The notes beneath the pieces were generated by a model, which saw only the letters and a list, made by a program, of their open reading frames with translations, was not told the origin of the DNA and did not search any database. The translations under genes were made by a program, and so were the position numbers. A stretch of 10,680 nt of DNA from Gallionellaceae bacterium (GTDB taxonomy: Bacteria; Pseudomonadota; Gammaproteobacteria; Burkholderiales; Gallionellaceae), in assembly GCA_003445795.1 (NCBI GenBank), contig DMCN01000015.1, positions 1 to 10,680 on the forward strand, written 5' to 3'. Below, piece after piece: positions 1-5,212 of the stretch. Numbering within the stretch: position 1 is the stretch's first letter; each line of letters begins with the position of its first letter.

Positions 1-32
1 GCCTCCAGCATTTGACGCATGGTTACTTGCAT
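1..32 (-). CDS. 5' end of a leftward gene, cut by the window edge
   Basis: An ATG at 32-30 reads leftward as MQVTMRQMLE and then leaves the window. A GGAG Shine-Dalgarno (42-39) sits 6 nt upstream of this ATG, which is ideal spacing and the main reason to believe the start. A second in-frame ATG lies four codons further in. The short N-terminus loosely resembles the start of stand-alone CBS-domain proteins, but ten residues cannot identify a family. It is divergent from tesA with about 260 bp between the starts. Confidence 0.5.
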   Translation of the reverse strand, partial: MQVTMRQMLE

Positions 33-139
33 TTATTGCTCCAATCGTTAAGGGTTAAGTTCTTCCACCCGTCAGCCTGATCCCCTTTTAAGGGACACCC
101 CAACATGAACGAGTGTGTGAATTACTGATTATTCGGCGG

Positions 140-169
140 TTGCCGGATAAACAGGGCGCGCATTGTAAC
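140..169 (+). promoter_or_regulatory. weak candidate promoter for tesA
   Basis: TTGCCG (140-145) and TGTAAC (164-169) are separated by 18 bp, each matching four of six sigma-70 consensus bases. A perfect 7-bp inverted repeat, GGCGCGC (155-161) and GCGCGCC (177-183), brackets the -10 element. The transcript would carry a leader of about 120 nt before the tesA ATG. The rest of 33-294 is GC-rich and shows no convincing gene. Confidence 0.25.
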
Positions 170-294
170 CGAAGCGGCGCGCCAACTCAACGGCAGGATT
201 GGGAAAAAACGGCCGAACCGTCCAAATACCCGGAAACGGCCGGCATCTGCCGTCCGGCTTGCCGCCGCCCCTTCCTGCCTGCACAATCGGCACC

Positions 295-912
295 ATGAAC
301 AGACGACTAAAAGCATTCTGCTGGCTGCTCGCGGCGCTCGCACTCTCCCTCCCCGCCCAGGCTGCCAGGAACATCCTGGTGTTCGGCGACAGCCTTTCTG
401 CCGGTTACGGCATCGCGCGCGACGCGTCCTGGGTGAACCTGATGCAACAGGAGTTGCGCCAGACTCACCCCCGATTCGAAGTGGTCAATGCCAGCATCAG
501 TGGGGAAACCGCGTCCGGCGGCGTGCGGCGCATCGGCAAAGCCCTGCAGAAGCACAGGCCAGAGGTAGTCATCATCGAACTGGGGGCCAATGACGGCTTG
601 CGCGGGGCTGCCGTCGCGGGGATAGAAAAGAACCTGGACCAGATCATTCGTCAGTCGCTCAAATCCGGCGCGCGGGTGCTGCTGCTGGGCATCCAGCTAC
701 CGCCCAACTATGGATTGGAATACCCCAGGCAGTTCCGCGCCATCTACCCTGCACTGGCGAAACGGCACAAGGTCGCGCTGGTGCCGTTCATCCTCGAAGG
801 CATCGCGCCGGAACAGTTCCAGCCAGACAACCTGCATCCGATCGCGGCAGCACAGCCACAGATACTGCGTAACGTGCTGCCCTCGCTCTTCCCTCTGCTT
901 AACGCAAAGTAA
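295..912 (+). CDS. tesA: TesA-type SGNH esterase / acyl-CoA thioesterase I / lysophospholipase, periplasmic
   Basis: This 205-residue protein is a GDSL/SGNH hydrolase of the TesA family; members cleave acyl-CoA thioesters, lysophospholipids and small esters in the periplasm. Residues 1-23 form a signal peptide (basic start, Leu/Ala core, AQA cleavage motif). All four blocks are visible: GDSLSAGYG with nucleophile Ser33, the Gly in ISGE near residue 70, GAND with Asn99, and DNLHP with Asp178 and His181. The Ser-to-Asp distance (145) agrees with E. coli TesA. The frame is open upstream to a TTG at 199, but the ATG at 295 puts the signal peptide at the N-terminus; there is no clear Shine-Dalgarno there, so start choice rests on the signal peptide. 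The stop overlaps the end of the convergent sppA by 14 bp. Family assignment is firm; substrate preference is not determinable from sequence. Confidence 0.93.
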   Translation: MNRRLKAFCWLLAALALSLPAQAARNILVFGDSLSAGYGIARDASWVNLMQQELRQTHPRFEVVNASISGETASGGVRRIGKALQKHRPEVVIIELGANDGLRGAAVAGIEKNLDQIIRQSLKSGARVLLLGIQLPPNYGLEYPRQFRAIYPALAKRHKVALVPFILEGIAPEQFQPDNLHPIAAAQPQILRNVLPSLFPLLNAK

Positions 913-1858
913 CGCCGGCCGCCTCCGCCCCGAAGCCCGGAAACGCACTCGCCACCCCCGCTCCCAGCTTCTTCGCCAAACGGTCGGCGATGTTCTCGTG
1001 GGCGGTGAAGTCGACGATCTTCTCGGCCTTGAATACGTCGCGTGCGACCGAATCGACGCTGCCCAACTCGTCTGCCAACCCCATCTTGATGGCCTTGTCG
1101 CCGGTCCAGAACAGGCCGCTGAACATCTCCGGCGTCTCTTTCAGGCGCTTGCCGCGTCCCTGGCGCACCACGTCGATGAACTGCTGGTGCACATCGTCCA
1201 GCAACTGCTTGGTGAACGCCTCATGTTTCGGATTGCGCGGTGAGAACGGGTCCATGAAGCCCTTGTTCTCCCCCGCCGTCATCAGGCGGCGTTCGACACC
1301 CAGTTTCTGCATGGTGCCGGTGAAACCGAAGCCGTCCATCAGCACGCCGATGGAGCCGACGATGCTGGAGCGGTTGACGTAGATCTTGTCGGCAGCCGCC
1401 GCGATGAAATAGCCGCCTGAGGCGCACATGTCTTCCACCACCACATGCAAAGGTATCTCGGGATGCAGACCACGCAGCCTGCGGATCTCGTCGTTCACCA
1501 GTGCCGACTGCACCGGACTGCCGCCGGGACTATTGATGCGCAGAACGATGCCGGCGGTGTTCTTGTCGTCGAAGGCATCCTGCAGGCTGGCAATGAGATT
1601 GTCGGCGTTCGCATTGCTTCCCGCCGCGATGACCCCGTTCAGGTCGATCAGAGCGGTGTGCTTGTTGCCGGACAAGCCGCCGTCCTTGTCGCCGTCAAAG
1701 ACGCCTAGGAACAGGAACAGCAGGATGAACAGATAGCCGAAGGTCAGCACCTTGAAGAAGATGCTCCAGTGCCGCGCACGGCGCTGCTCCTGGATGGCGG
1801 ACATCGCCAGTTTCTCCAGTACGCTGCGTTCCCAATTGCTATTGTTCTCTTCCAACAT
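899..1858 (-). CDS. sppA: Short-type SppA signal peptide peptidase, S49 family, membrane-anchored
   Basis: The 319-residue protein is a single-domain S49 serine peptidase, a type that degrades cleaved signal peptides and other membrane-associated peptides. Residues about 32-54 form one transmembrane segment after a short cytosolic N-terminus, so the catalytic domain is probably periplasmic. The oxyanion-side motif INSPGG is at 108-113. The nucleophile is Ser147 in CASGGY and the general base Lys199 in GENKG; the 52-residue Ser-Lys spacing is that of the well-studied Bacillus SppA dyad. The frame extends to an ATG at 1900, but that start lies inside the upstream HAD gene. The ATG at 1858 is chosen because AAGGA precedes it at a proper distance and only 20 bp separate it from the HAD stop, implying co-transcription. 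Its 3' end overlaps the convergent tesA. Confidence 0.93.
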   Translation of the reverse strand: MLEENNSNWERSVLEKLAMSAIQEQRRARHWSIFFKVLTFGYLFILLFLFLGVFDGDKDGGLSGNKHTALIDLNGVIAAGSNANADNLIASLQDAFDDKNTAGIVLRINSPGGSPVQSALVNDEIRRLRGLHPEIPLHVVVEDMCASGGYFIAAAADKIYVNRSSIVGSIGVLMDGFGFTGTMQKLGVERRLMTAGENKGFMDPFSPRNPKHEAFTKQLLDDVHQQFIDVVRQGRGKRLKETPEMFSGLFWTGDKAIKMGLADELGSVDSVARDVFKAEKIVDFTAHENIADRLAKKLGAGVASAFPGFGAEAAGVTLR

Positions 1859-1878
1859 GTCCGTTCCTTTCGATAAGC

Positions 1879-2535
1879 TTATGCGTGCGCTTTGAACCAT
1901 GAGCGCAATTCATGAAAATCATCCAGCAGCGCAAGCGGCTTCAACTCGCGCAACTGGTCTTCCGGATGGGCACCGTAGGTCATGCCCACCGCATCGACCC
2001 CGGCGTTGATCGCCATCTGCAAGTCATGCGTGGTGTCGCCCACCATCAACACCTTCTCCGGCGGCACCCCCAGCTCGTCCATCAGTTCCAGCAACATGGC
2101 CGGATGCGGCTTGGAGAAAGTCTCGTCAGCGGTGCGCGAAGCGTGAAAGTAACCGCGCAGCCCGCTGCTGTCCATCACCCGGTCGAGTCCCTTGCGGCTC
2201 TTGCCGGTCGCCACGGCCAATGTATATCCGGCGGCATGCAGTTCGGCGATGGTGTCCGCCGCACCGGCGAACAGCGGGATGGACTGATCCTGTGCCAGAA
2301 AATAATGGCGATATCTATCCGCCAACGGCTCATACATGTGCTCCGGAGCGCTCGGCACCGCATGTTGCAGGGCCTGGCTCAGCCCCATGCCGATCACATG
2401 CCGCGCATCTTCGTCGCTGGGTATGGGCAGGCCAAGGTCGCGGCAAGCCGACTGGATAGAGGTGGCAATCACCGCCGTGGAGTCCATCACCGTGCCGTCC
2501 CAGTCGAACACGATCAGGTCATATCGTTTTGTCAT
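1879..2535 (-). CDS. HAD-superfamily phosphatase, Gph/PpaX-like (phosphoglycolate phosphatase type)
   Basis: This 218-residue soluble protein is a class-I HAD hydrolase with an alpha-helical cap. Motif I is DWDGT at 11-15 (nucleophile Asp11, acid/base Asp13), motif II is Thr110 in VATGKS, motif III is Lys142 in FSKPHP, and motif IV is GDTTHD with Asp167 and Asp171 for Mg2+. The set is complete, so the enzyme should be active. Family members hydrolyse 2-phosphoglycolate, pyrophosphate or nucleotide monophosphates, and sequence alone does not choose between them. It precedes sppA by 20 bp and is probably the first gene of that operon, with a promoter in the 79 bp shared with rlmM. The Shine-Dalgarno (GGCGGC) is weak. 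In related bacteria a HAD gene of this kind commonly follows rluC directly; here about 4 kb separates them. Confidence 0.92.
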   Translation of the reverse strand: MTKRYDLIVFDWDGTVMDSTAVIATSIQSACRDLGLPIPSDEDARHVIGMGLSQALQHAVPSAPEHMYEPLADRYRHYFLAQDQSIPLFAGAADTIAELHAAGYTLAVATGKSRKGLDRVMDSSGLRGYFHASRTADETFSKPHPAMLLELMDELGVPPEKVLMVGDTTHDLQMAINAGVDAVGMTYGAHPEDQLRELKPLALLDDFHELRSWFKAHA

Positions 2536-2563
2536 TCATGCCGCCAAAATAAAACAGGCGCGG

Positions 2564-2572
2564 ATTCTACCA
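2564..2572 (-). promoter_or_regulatory. candidate extended -10 promoter for HAD phosphatase-sppA
   Basis: On the minus strand TGG-TAGAAT reads as an extended -10 (TGn plus five of six TATAAT matches), followed by a C/G-rich discriminator. Transcription would begin near 2557, giving a leader of about 20 nt before the ATG at 2535. No good -35 lies 16-18 bp away, which fits an extended -10 promoter. Confidence 0.45.
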
Positions 2573-2578
2573 TTTAGC

Positions 2579-2607
2579 TTGCCTGCCTTTGTGACAACCC
2601 CTACCAT
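2579..2607 (+). promoter_or_regulatory. candidate rlmM promoter, start site close to the ATG
   Basis: TTGCCT (2579-2584) and TACCAT (2602-2607) are 17 bp apart, each with four of six consensus bases. The predicted transcript start is within a base or two of the rlmM ATG at 2615, which would make the mRNA leaderless or nearly so. Confidence 0.35.
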
Positions 2608-2614
2608 CCGCGCC

Positions 2615-3634
2615 ATGAACCCTTTACCAAGTTGGCTTATTTATTGTCGCCCCGGTTTCGAACGCGATTGCGTGGAAGAGACCCAGGCAAAACCTGTCGA
2701 AACGACCGCAGACAGCGGCTTTGTTGTGTTGCAAGGCAAGTCCAAGCTGGCATACCGGCAACTGACCTTTGCGCGCCAGTTGCTGACCCTGCACGGCGAG
2801 GTGAACGAGTTGCCGGAACGCGACCGCCTCAGCCCCTTGCTGGCAGCGATACCCGCTTCTCCCGAGAAATTCGGTGCGCTGTATCTGGAAGTACCGGACA
2901 CCAACGAGGGCAAGACGCTCTCCGGTTTCACCAAACGCTTCCAGCCCCTGCTGGAAGAGGCGTTGCGCAATGAATCACGTTTGGTGGACGAACCCACGTT
3001 GCCGCGCCTGCACATCTTCTTTCCCGACGAGCGTCGCGCTCTGATCGCCAGCAGCGATCCGCACAACAGCTCCGCCGCGCTCAACGGCATCCAGCGTGTC
3101 AGCATGGTGAGCGATGCGCCGAGTCGTTCCTATCTCAAACTCGCGGAAGCATTCGAGGTCTTCCTCGACAAGAAGGAGCAGGCCTTGTGGTTGAAACCGG
3201 GTATGACGGCGATCGACCTCGGTGCAGCTCCCGGCGGCTGGACCTGGCAACTGGTGCAGCGCGGATTGAAGGTCATCGCGGTGGACAACGGCCCGCTCAA
3301 GGGCGCAGCGGCTGGACATCCGTCCATCAGGCACTTGCGCGAGGACGGTTTCCGTTTCCGTCCGCAACGTCCGGTGGACTGGCTGGTATGCGACATGGTG
3401 GAACAACCCCAGCGCGTCGCTGAGTTGATGACCGAATGGTTCGTCGGCGGAATGACCCAACGCGCCATCTTCAACCTCAAACTGCCGATGAAGAAACGTG
3501 TCGCCGCTTTGCAGGAAGCGCTCAACAGCATACGTACTGCGCTCAACAACAAAGGGGTTCGTTACCAGCTGGAAGCAAGGCAGCTCTATCACGACCGCGA
3601 GGAAGTGACGATCTATCTGGCGCGCAAGCGCTAG
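2615..3634 (+). CDS. rlmM: 23S rRNA C2498 2'-O-ribose methyltransferase RlmM
   Basis: The 339-residue protein matches RlmM (YgdE), which 2'-O-methylates C2498 of 23S rRNA using SAM before the large subunit is assembled. The N-terminus carries the family signature IYCRPGFERDC (9-19) and a THUMP-like region, joined to a C-terminal Rossmann methyltransferase domain. The SAM-binding loop is DLGAAPGGW at 201-209. The RrmJ/fibrillarin-like catalytic tetrad is visible as Lys175 (SYLKL), Asp260 (VCDMV), Lys289 (NLKLP) and Glu329/330 (DREEV). It is a little shorter than the E. coli protein (about 366 residues). The frame is open far upstream, but the ATG at 2615 begins the conserved N-terminus and avoids overlap with the divergent HAD gene. 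No Shine-Dalgarno precedes it. Base composition matches the housekeeping genes. Confidence 0.93.
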   Translation: MNPLPSWLIYCRPGFERDCVEETQAKPVETTADSGFVVLQGKSKLAYRQLTFARQLLTLHGEVNELPERDRLSPLLAAIPASPEKFGALYLEVPDTNEGKTLSGFTKRFQPLLEEALRNESRLVDEPTLPRLHIFFPDERRALIASSDPHNSSAALNGIQRVSMVSDAPSRSYLKLAEAFEVFLDKKEQALWLKPGMTAIDLGAAPGGWTWQLVQRGLKVIAVDNGPLKGAAAGHPSIRHLREDGFRFRPQRPVDWLVCDMVEQPQRVAELMTEWFVGGMTQRAIFNLKLPMKKRVAALQEALNSIRTALNNKGVRYQLEARQLYHDREEVTIYLARKR

Positions 3635-3690
3635 GTTATTGCAGACTCGTAGTTATATCAGCTAGCTAAGTGTATTGGTGACAAAGTATA

Positions 3691-3724
3691 GCTACACGAA
3701 ATCAATTGCTGACCCCATTGATTC
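3691..3724. repeat. degenerate copy of the accessory-block repeat
   Basis: This stretch shares ACGAAATCAATTG and GCTGACCCC...TTGATTC with the full copies at 4083-4204 and 5064-5184, but has lost a 4-bp GCGA-like piece between the two shared parts and lacks the longer arm. It ends in a 9-bp tandem duplication (CATTGATTC at 3716-3724 and 3725-3733). It lies immediately 3' of the small Lys-rich gene. Confidence 0.6.
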
Positions 3725-3741
3725 CATTGATTCCTAGACCC

Positions 3742-3775
3742 AACCCAGAGCTTTCGCTGACCCAGAGCTTTCGCT
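3742..3775. repeat. 17-bp tandem duplication
   Basis: The sequence ACCCAGAGCTTTCGCT occurs twice back to back with period 17 (3742-3758 and 3759-3775). A related piece, GACCCCGAGCTTTT, recurs next to the partial copy at 4995-5008, so this is part of the same repeat family. The duplication ends just before the stop codon of the leftward Lys-rich gene. Confidence 0.8.
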
Positions 3776-3776
3776 T

Positions 3777-3986
3777 TTATTCCTTTATTTCCTTTGCATC
3801 CTTCTTGACTTCTGTCTTGACGTCTTTTGCATCCTTCTTGACTGTTGCCTTGATCTCTTTTGCATCCTTCTTGACTTCCGCCTTGACTTCTTTTGCATCC
3901 TTTTTGGCTTCCGTGACCTTCTGGTCGGCAGCAAACACAGAACCTGCAATAAGGACTGAAACCACTACAGCCAATATCCTTTTCAT
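3777..3986 (-). CDS. small secreted Lys-rich hendecad-repeat protein
   Basis: The 69-residue product starts with a clear signal peptide (MKRILAVVVSVLIAGSVFA, cleavage likely after residue 19) and a mature part of about 50 residues: some 17 Lys and 13 Asp/Glu, no Cys, no aromatic residue. The mature part consists of an 11-residue unit, consensus KKDAKEVKAEV, repeated over three times (units begin near residues 28, 39, 50 and 61). Val/Ile/Ala spacing predicts a continuous amphipathic helix or coiled coil in the periplasm. The start is supported by AAAGGA 7 nt upstream. Known proteins of this look include LEA-like, apolipoprotein-like and stress-induced periplasmic helices, but no family is recognised and no function is claimed. 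Longer overlapping frames on both strands lack these features and are shadows. Confidence 0.8.
   Translation of the reverse strand: MKRILAVVVSVLIAGSVFAADQKVTEAKKDAKEVKAEVKKDAKEIKATVKKDAKDVKTEVKKDAKEIKE
3793..3900. repeat. 33-bp tandem repeat inside the Lys-rich gene
   Basis: TTTGCATCC recurs at 3793, 3826, 3859 and 3892, exactly 33 bp apart, with most intervening bases also conserved. The period equals 11 codons and encodes the hendecad units. Exact spacing with scattered substitutions points to growth by unit duplication, with later divergence. Confidence 0.9.
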
Positions 3987-4002
3987 TTCGATTCCTTTCG
4001 AA
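3987..4002 (-). promoter_or_regulatory. hairpin holding the Shine-Dalgarno of the Lys-rich gene in its loop
   Basis: On the minus strand TTCGA (4002-3998) and TCGAA (3991-3987) can pair around the loop AAGGAA, which is the ribosome-binding site. The stem is only 5 bp, and the structure ends directly at the ATG. It could modulate initiation, but so short a stem can arise by chance. Confidence 0.3.
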
Positions 4003-4082
4003 GTGTTTTTGTTTCAATTTTGACGAGGTTTCATCTTAATTTCCGTCGTTGCCGAAACTCTGTGCGACAAGCCACATAACCA

Positions 4083-4204
4083 AGATTGTTTAGCGGTCGA
4101 GGCAGCATAATTTTTTCAACTCTTCAAAAACAAAACGTCCGGTATCTTTAACACGAGCAAGGCGCGGCTGAGCCAAATCAATTGCGATGCTGCCCCTGTT
4201 GATT
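4083..4204. repeat. direct repeat copy 1 (~122 bp), 3' of the toxin gene
   Basis: This copy aligns end to end with 5064-5184, with about five substitutions and one single-base indel. It begins AGATTGTTTAGCGGTCGAGG and ends CTGTTGATT. It starts 33 bp beyond the stop codon of the leftward toxin gene. The whole interval 3987-4236 holds no gene apart from this element and the leader of the Lys-rich gene. Confidence 0.92.
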
Positions 4205-4236
4205 GGAACGACGAAACCGAATGAATCAGCGCCTCC

Positions 4237-4533
4237 TTAAAGTCCCGCATAGCCAGCCTCCTGCTGGCTGCGCACGGCAAGGATAAAAACGGTATCGACT
4301 TCGGCCACGTAACGGTACAACGCCACATAGCCGTGTGAGCGATGCCCGATCACCAGTTCTCGCTTGTCGTTGTTTGAGGGGCGGCCAATCAGGGGGTTGT
4401 ACTCCAGCACGTTAAACGCCTCGATGATCTCCCGAATGCGCAATGCCGGATTCTCGACCTGATATTGGGCAAGGTGATCGAGGATGCGATCAAAATCACC
4501 CCCGACTTCCGGAGCCAGTTCGACGCGCGTCAT
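4237..4533 (-). CDS. ParE/RelE-superfamily toxin of a type II toxin-antitoxin pair
   Basis: The 98-residue protein has the layout of the ParE/RelE fold: an N-terminal strand (VELAPEV), helices covering an aspartate/isoleucine-rich stretch, the NPLIGRP loop (45-51 region), and C-terminal strands RELVIGHRSHGYVALYRY then VFILAVRSQQEAGY. The IGRP loop, the arginine-led strand and the ILAVR-Q-EAGY ending are typical. Such toxins act on DNA gyrase (ParE) or on ribosome-bound mRNA (RelE); the sequence does not decide which, though ParE-like is preferred given the partner. The ATG follows the antitoxin TGA by a single base with no strong Shine-Dalgarno of its own, so translation is probably coupled. 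The pair lies between two direct repeats. Confidence 0.85.
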   Translation of the reverse strand: MTRVELAPEVGGDFDRILDHLAQYQVENPALRIREIIEAFNVLEYNPLIGRPSNNDKRELVIGHRSHGYVALYRYVAEVDTVFILAVRSQQEAGYAGL

Positions 4534-4534
4534 C

Positions 4535-4819
4535 TCAACGTGCCAGTTTGCGGGCAGCCGGGTGTTTTACTTCTTTGCCAGCAAGACGGTCTTCCAGATA
4601 GCCACGCATTTCCTGCCAAGGGATCGTCTTTCCGGTGGCAACGATACGTGCATAACGATCCTCGGCATCTGCATCGAAAGCAGCACGCAAATCCTCCTGC
4701 GCGGTCTTTTCCGCAATGGCATCAAGAATAAAACCGTGTGTTGTTGTGCCGGAACGTTTCGCAGCCGCTGCGACGCGAGCTTTCAAGTTTTCCGGCAAAC
4801 GAATAGTGGTCGTGGACAT
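4535..4819 (-). CDS. ribbon-helix-helix (CopG/ParD-like) antitoxin
   Basis: The 94-residue protein begins MSTTTIRLPENLKARV, the beta-strand and first helix of a ribbon-helix-helix DNA-binding domain, followed by a helix with HGFILDAIAEK (about 28-38). The rest is charged and helical, as in ParD-type tails that wrap the toxin. The expected role is to bind the downstream toxin and, as a dimer, repress its own promoter. TGGAAAT upstream of the ATG gives a fair ribosome-binding site. The gene is followed after one base by the toxin, the usual antitoxin-first order. A perfect 7-bp-arm palindrome 33 bp upstream is the likely operator. Confidence 0.88.
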   Translation of the reverse strand: MSTTTIRLPENLKARVAAAAKRSGTTTHGFILDAIAEKTAQEDLRAAFDADAEDRYARIVATGKTIPWQEMRGYLEDRLAGKEVKHPAARKLAR

Positions 4820-4852
4820 GGCATTTCCATGGTTTAGAGGGATGCGCTTATC

Positions 4853-4870
4853 GTAGCACAGCAGTGCTAC
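4853..4870. promoter_or_regulatory. palindromic candidate operator of the toxin-antitoxin operon
   Basis: GTAGCAC and GTGCTAC form perfect 7-bp arms around AGCA, 33 bp upstream of the antitoxin ATG. Ribbon-helix-helix antitoxins of this class repress their own operons at such sites. A TTGACG hexamer (4895-4890, minus strand) could serve as -35 with a poor -10 (TGTAGC) overlapping the palindrome at 18 bp spacing. Promoter details are uncertain; the palindrome itself is plain. Confidence 0.55.
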
Positions 4871-4918
4871 ACCGCCTATTACCTCAATTCGTCAAATACC
4901 AATCGACTCTGGTACCTT

Positions 4919-4964
4919 TGGTTGGGGGTGTGGGTGGGGGTAAATAGATCCGTCCCCATTTTCA
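4919..4964. repeat. G-rich tract and REP-like short element between the antitoxin and the repeats
   Basis: A G/T run (4919-4940) contains G5, G3 and G5 blocks and is followed by TAAATAGATCCGTCCCC, where CCCC (4954-4957) can pair with GGGG (4937-4940). Phrases like GGGGACGGATC are familiar from REP-type intergenic elements of proteobacteria, but that link is from memory and unproven. The gap 4820-5200 holds no convincing gene; it contains the operator, this tract and two repeat copies. Confidence 0.35.
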
Positions 4965-5013
4965 TAACCGAGATGATGCTACGTTGCTAGACCTGACCCC
5001 GAGCTTTTCACGG

Positions 5014-5062
5014 GCAAGGCGCGGCTGGGCGAAATCAATCGCGATGCTGACCCCTTTGATTC
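5014..5062. repeat. partial copy of the repeat, adjoining copy 2
   Basis: GCAAGGCGCGGCTG, GCGAAATCAAT and GCGATGCTGACCC match the last 49 bp of the full copies, with a few substitutions. It lies directly against copy 2 in the same orientation, making a 1.4-unit tandem. It is preceded by GACCCCGAGCTTTT, shared with the duplicated 17-mer at 3742-3775. Confidence 0.85.
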
Positions 5063-5063
5063 G

Positions 5064-5184
5064 AGATTGTTTAGCGGTCGAGGCAGCATATTTTTTCAAC
5101 TCTTCAAAAACAAAACGTCCGGTATCCTTAACACGAGCAAGGCGCGGCTGGACGAAATCAATTGCGATGCTGACCCTGTTGATT
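5064..5184. repeat. direct repeat copy 2 (~121 bp), 3' of the secreted orphan gene
   Basis: This is nearly identical to 4083-4204, in the same orientation and 981 bp away; the two bracket the whole toxin-antitoxin module with its operator. Differences are one missing A after GCAGCATA, a C for T in GGTATC(C/T)TTAA, three changes in the AGCC/GACG block and one A/C near the end. Confidence 0.92.
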
Positions 5185-5212
5185 CACTGACCCTGTTGAT
5201 TCACTGTTGATT
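5171..5212. repeat. 17-bp tandem repeat (about 2.5 units) reaching into a coding end
   Basis: TGACCCTGTTGATTCAC occurs at 5171-5187 and 5188-5204, followed by a third shortened unit TGTTGATT (5205-5212). The leftward secreted-protein gene ends inside the array: its stop is at 5203-5201 and its last codons (Asn-Gln-Gln) are repeat sequence. Confidence 0.88.

Noticed and set aside
199..294. TTG start at 199 extending tesA
   Set aside because: It would place about 32 Pro/Arg-rich residues before a classical signal peptide.
1859..1900. Earlier ATG start for sppA at 1900
   Set aside because: It lies within the HAD gene, lacks a Shine-Dalgarno, and adds 14 residues before the well-placed start at 1858.
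3658..4023. 119-codon leftward and 105-codon rightward ORFs over the Lys-rich gene
   Set aside because: Both reflect the 33-bp repeat in other frames. Only the 69-codon frame has a Shine-Dalgarno, a signal peptide and regular heptad-like chemistry.
4116..4328. Leftward 70-codon ORF overlapping the toxin end and repeat copy 1
   Set aside because: It is out of frame with the well-supported toxin gene and ends inside the repeat; no start signal.
4083..5184. Integron attC sites
   Set aside because: The repeat copies lack paired GTTRRRY/RYYYAAC core sites and the typical imperfect palindrome, and no integrase gene is present.
4984..5190. Rightward 68-codon ORF with a repeated RARRGW-KSIAMLT motif
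   Set aside because: It consists wholly of repeat copy 2 and the partial copy; the repeated peptide only mirrors the repeated DNA, and no ribosome-binding site is seen.
3690..5212. CRISPR array
   Set aside because: Repeats differ in length, are irregularly spaced, include tandem units without spacers, and no cas gene is near.
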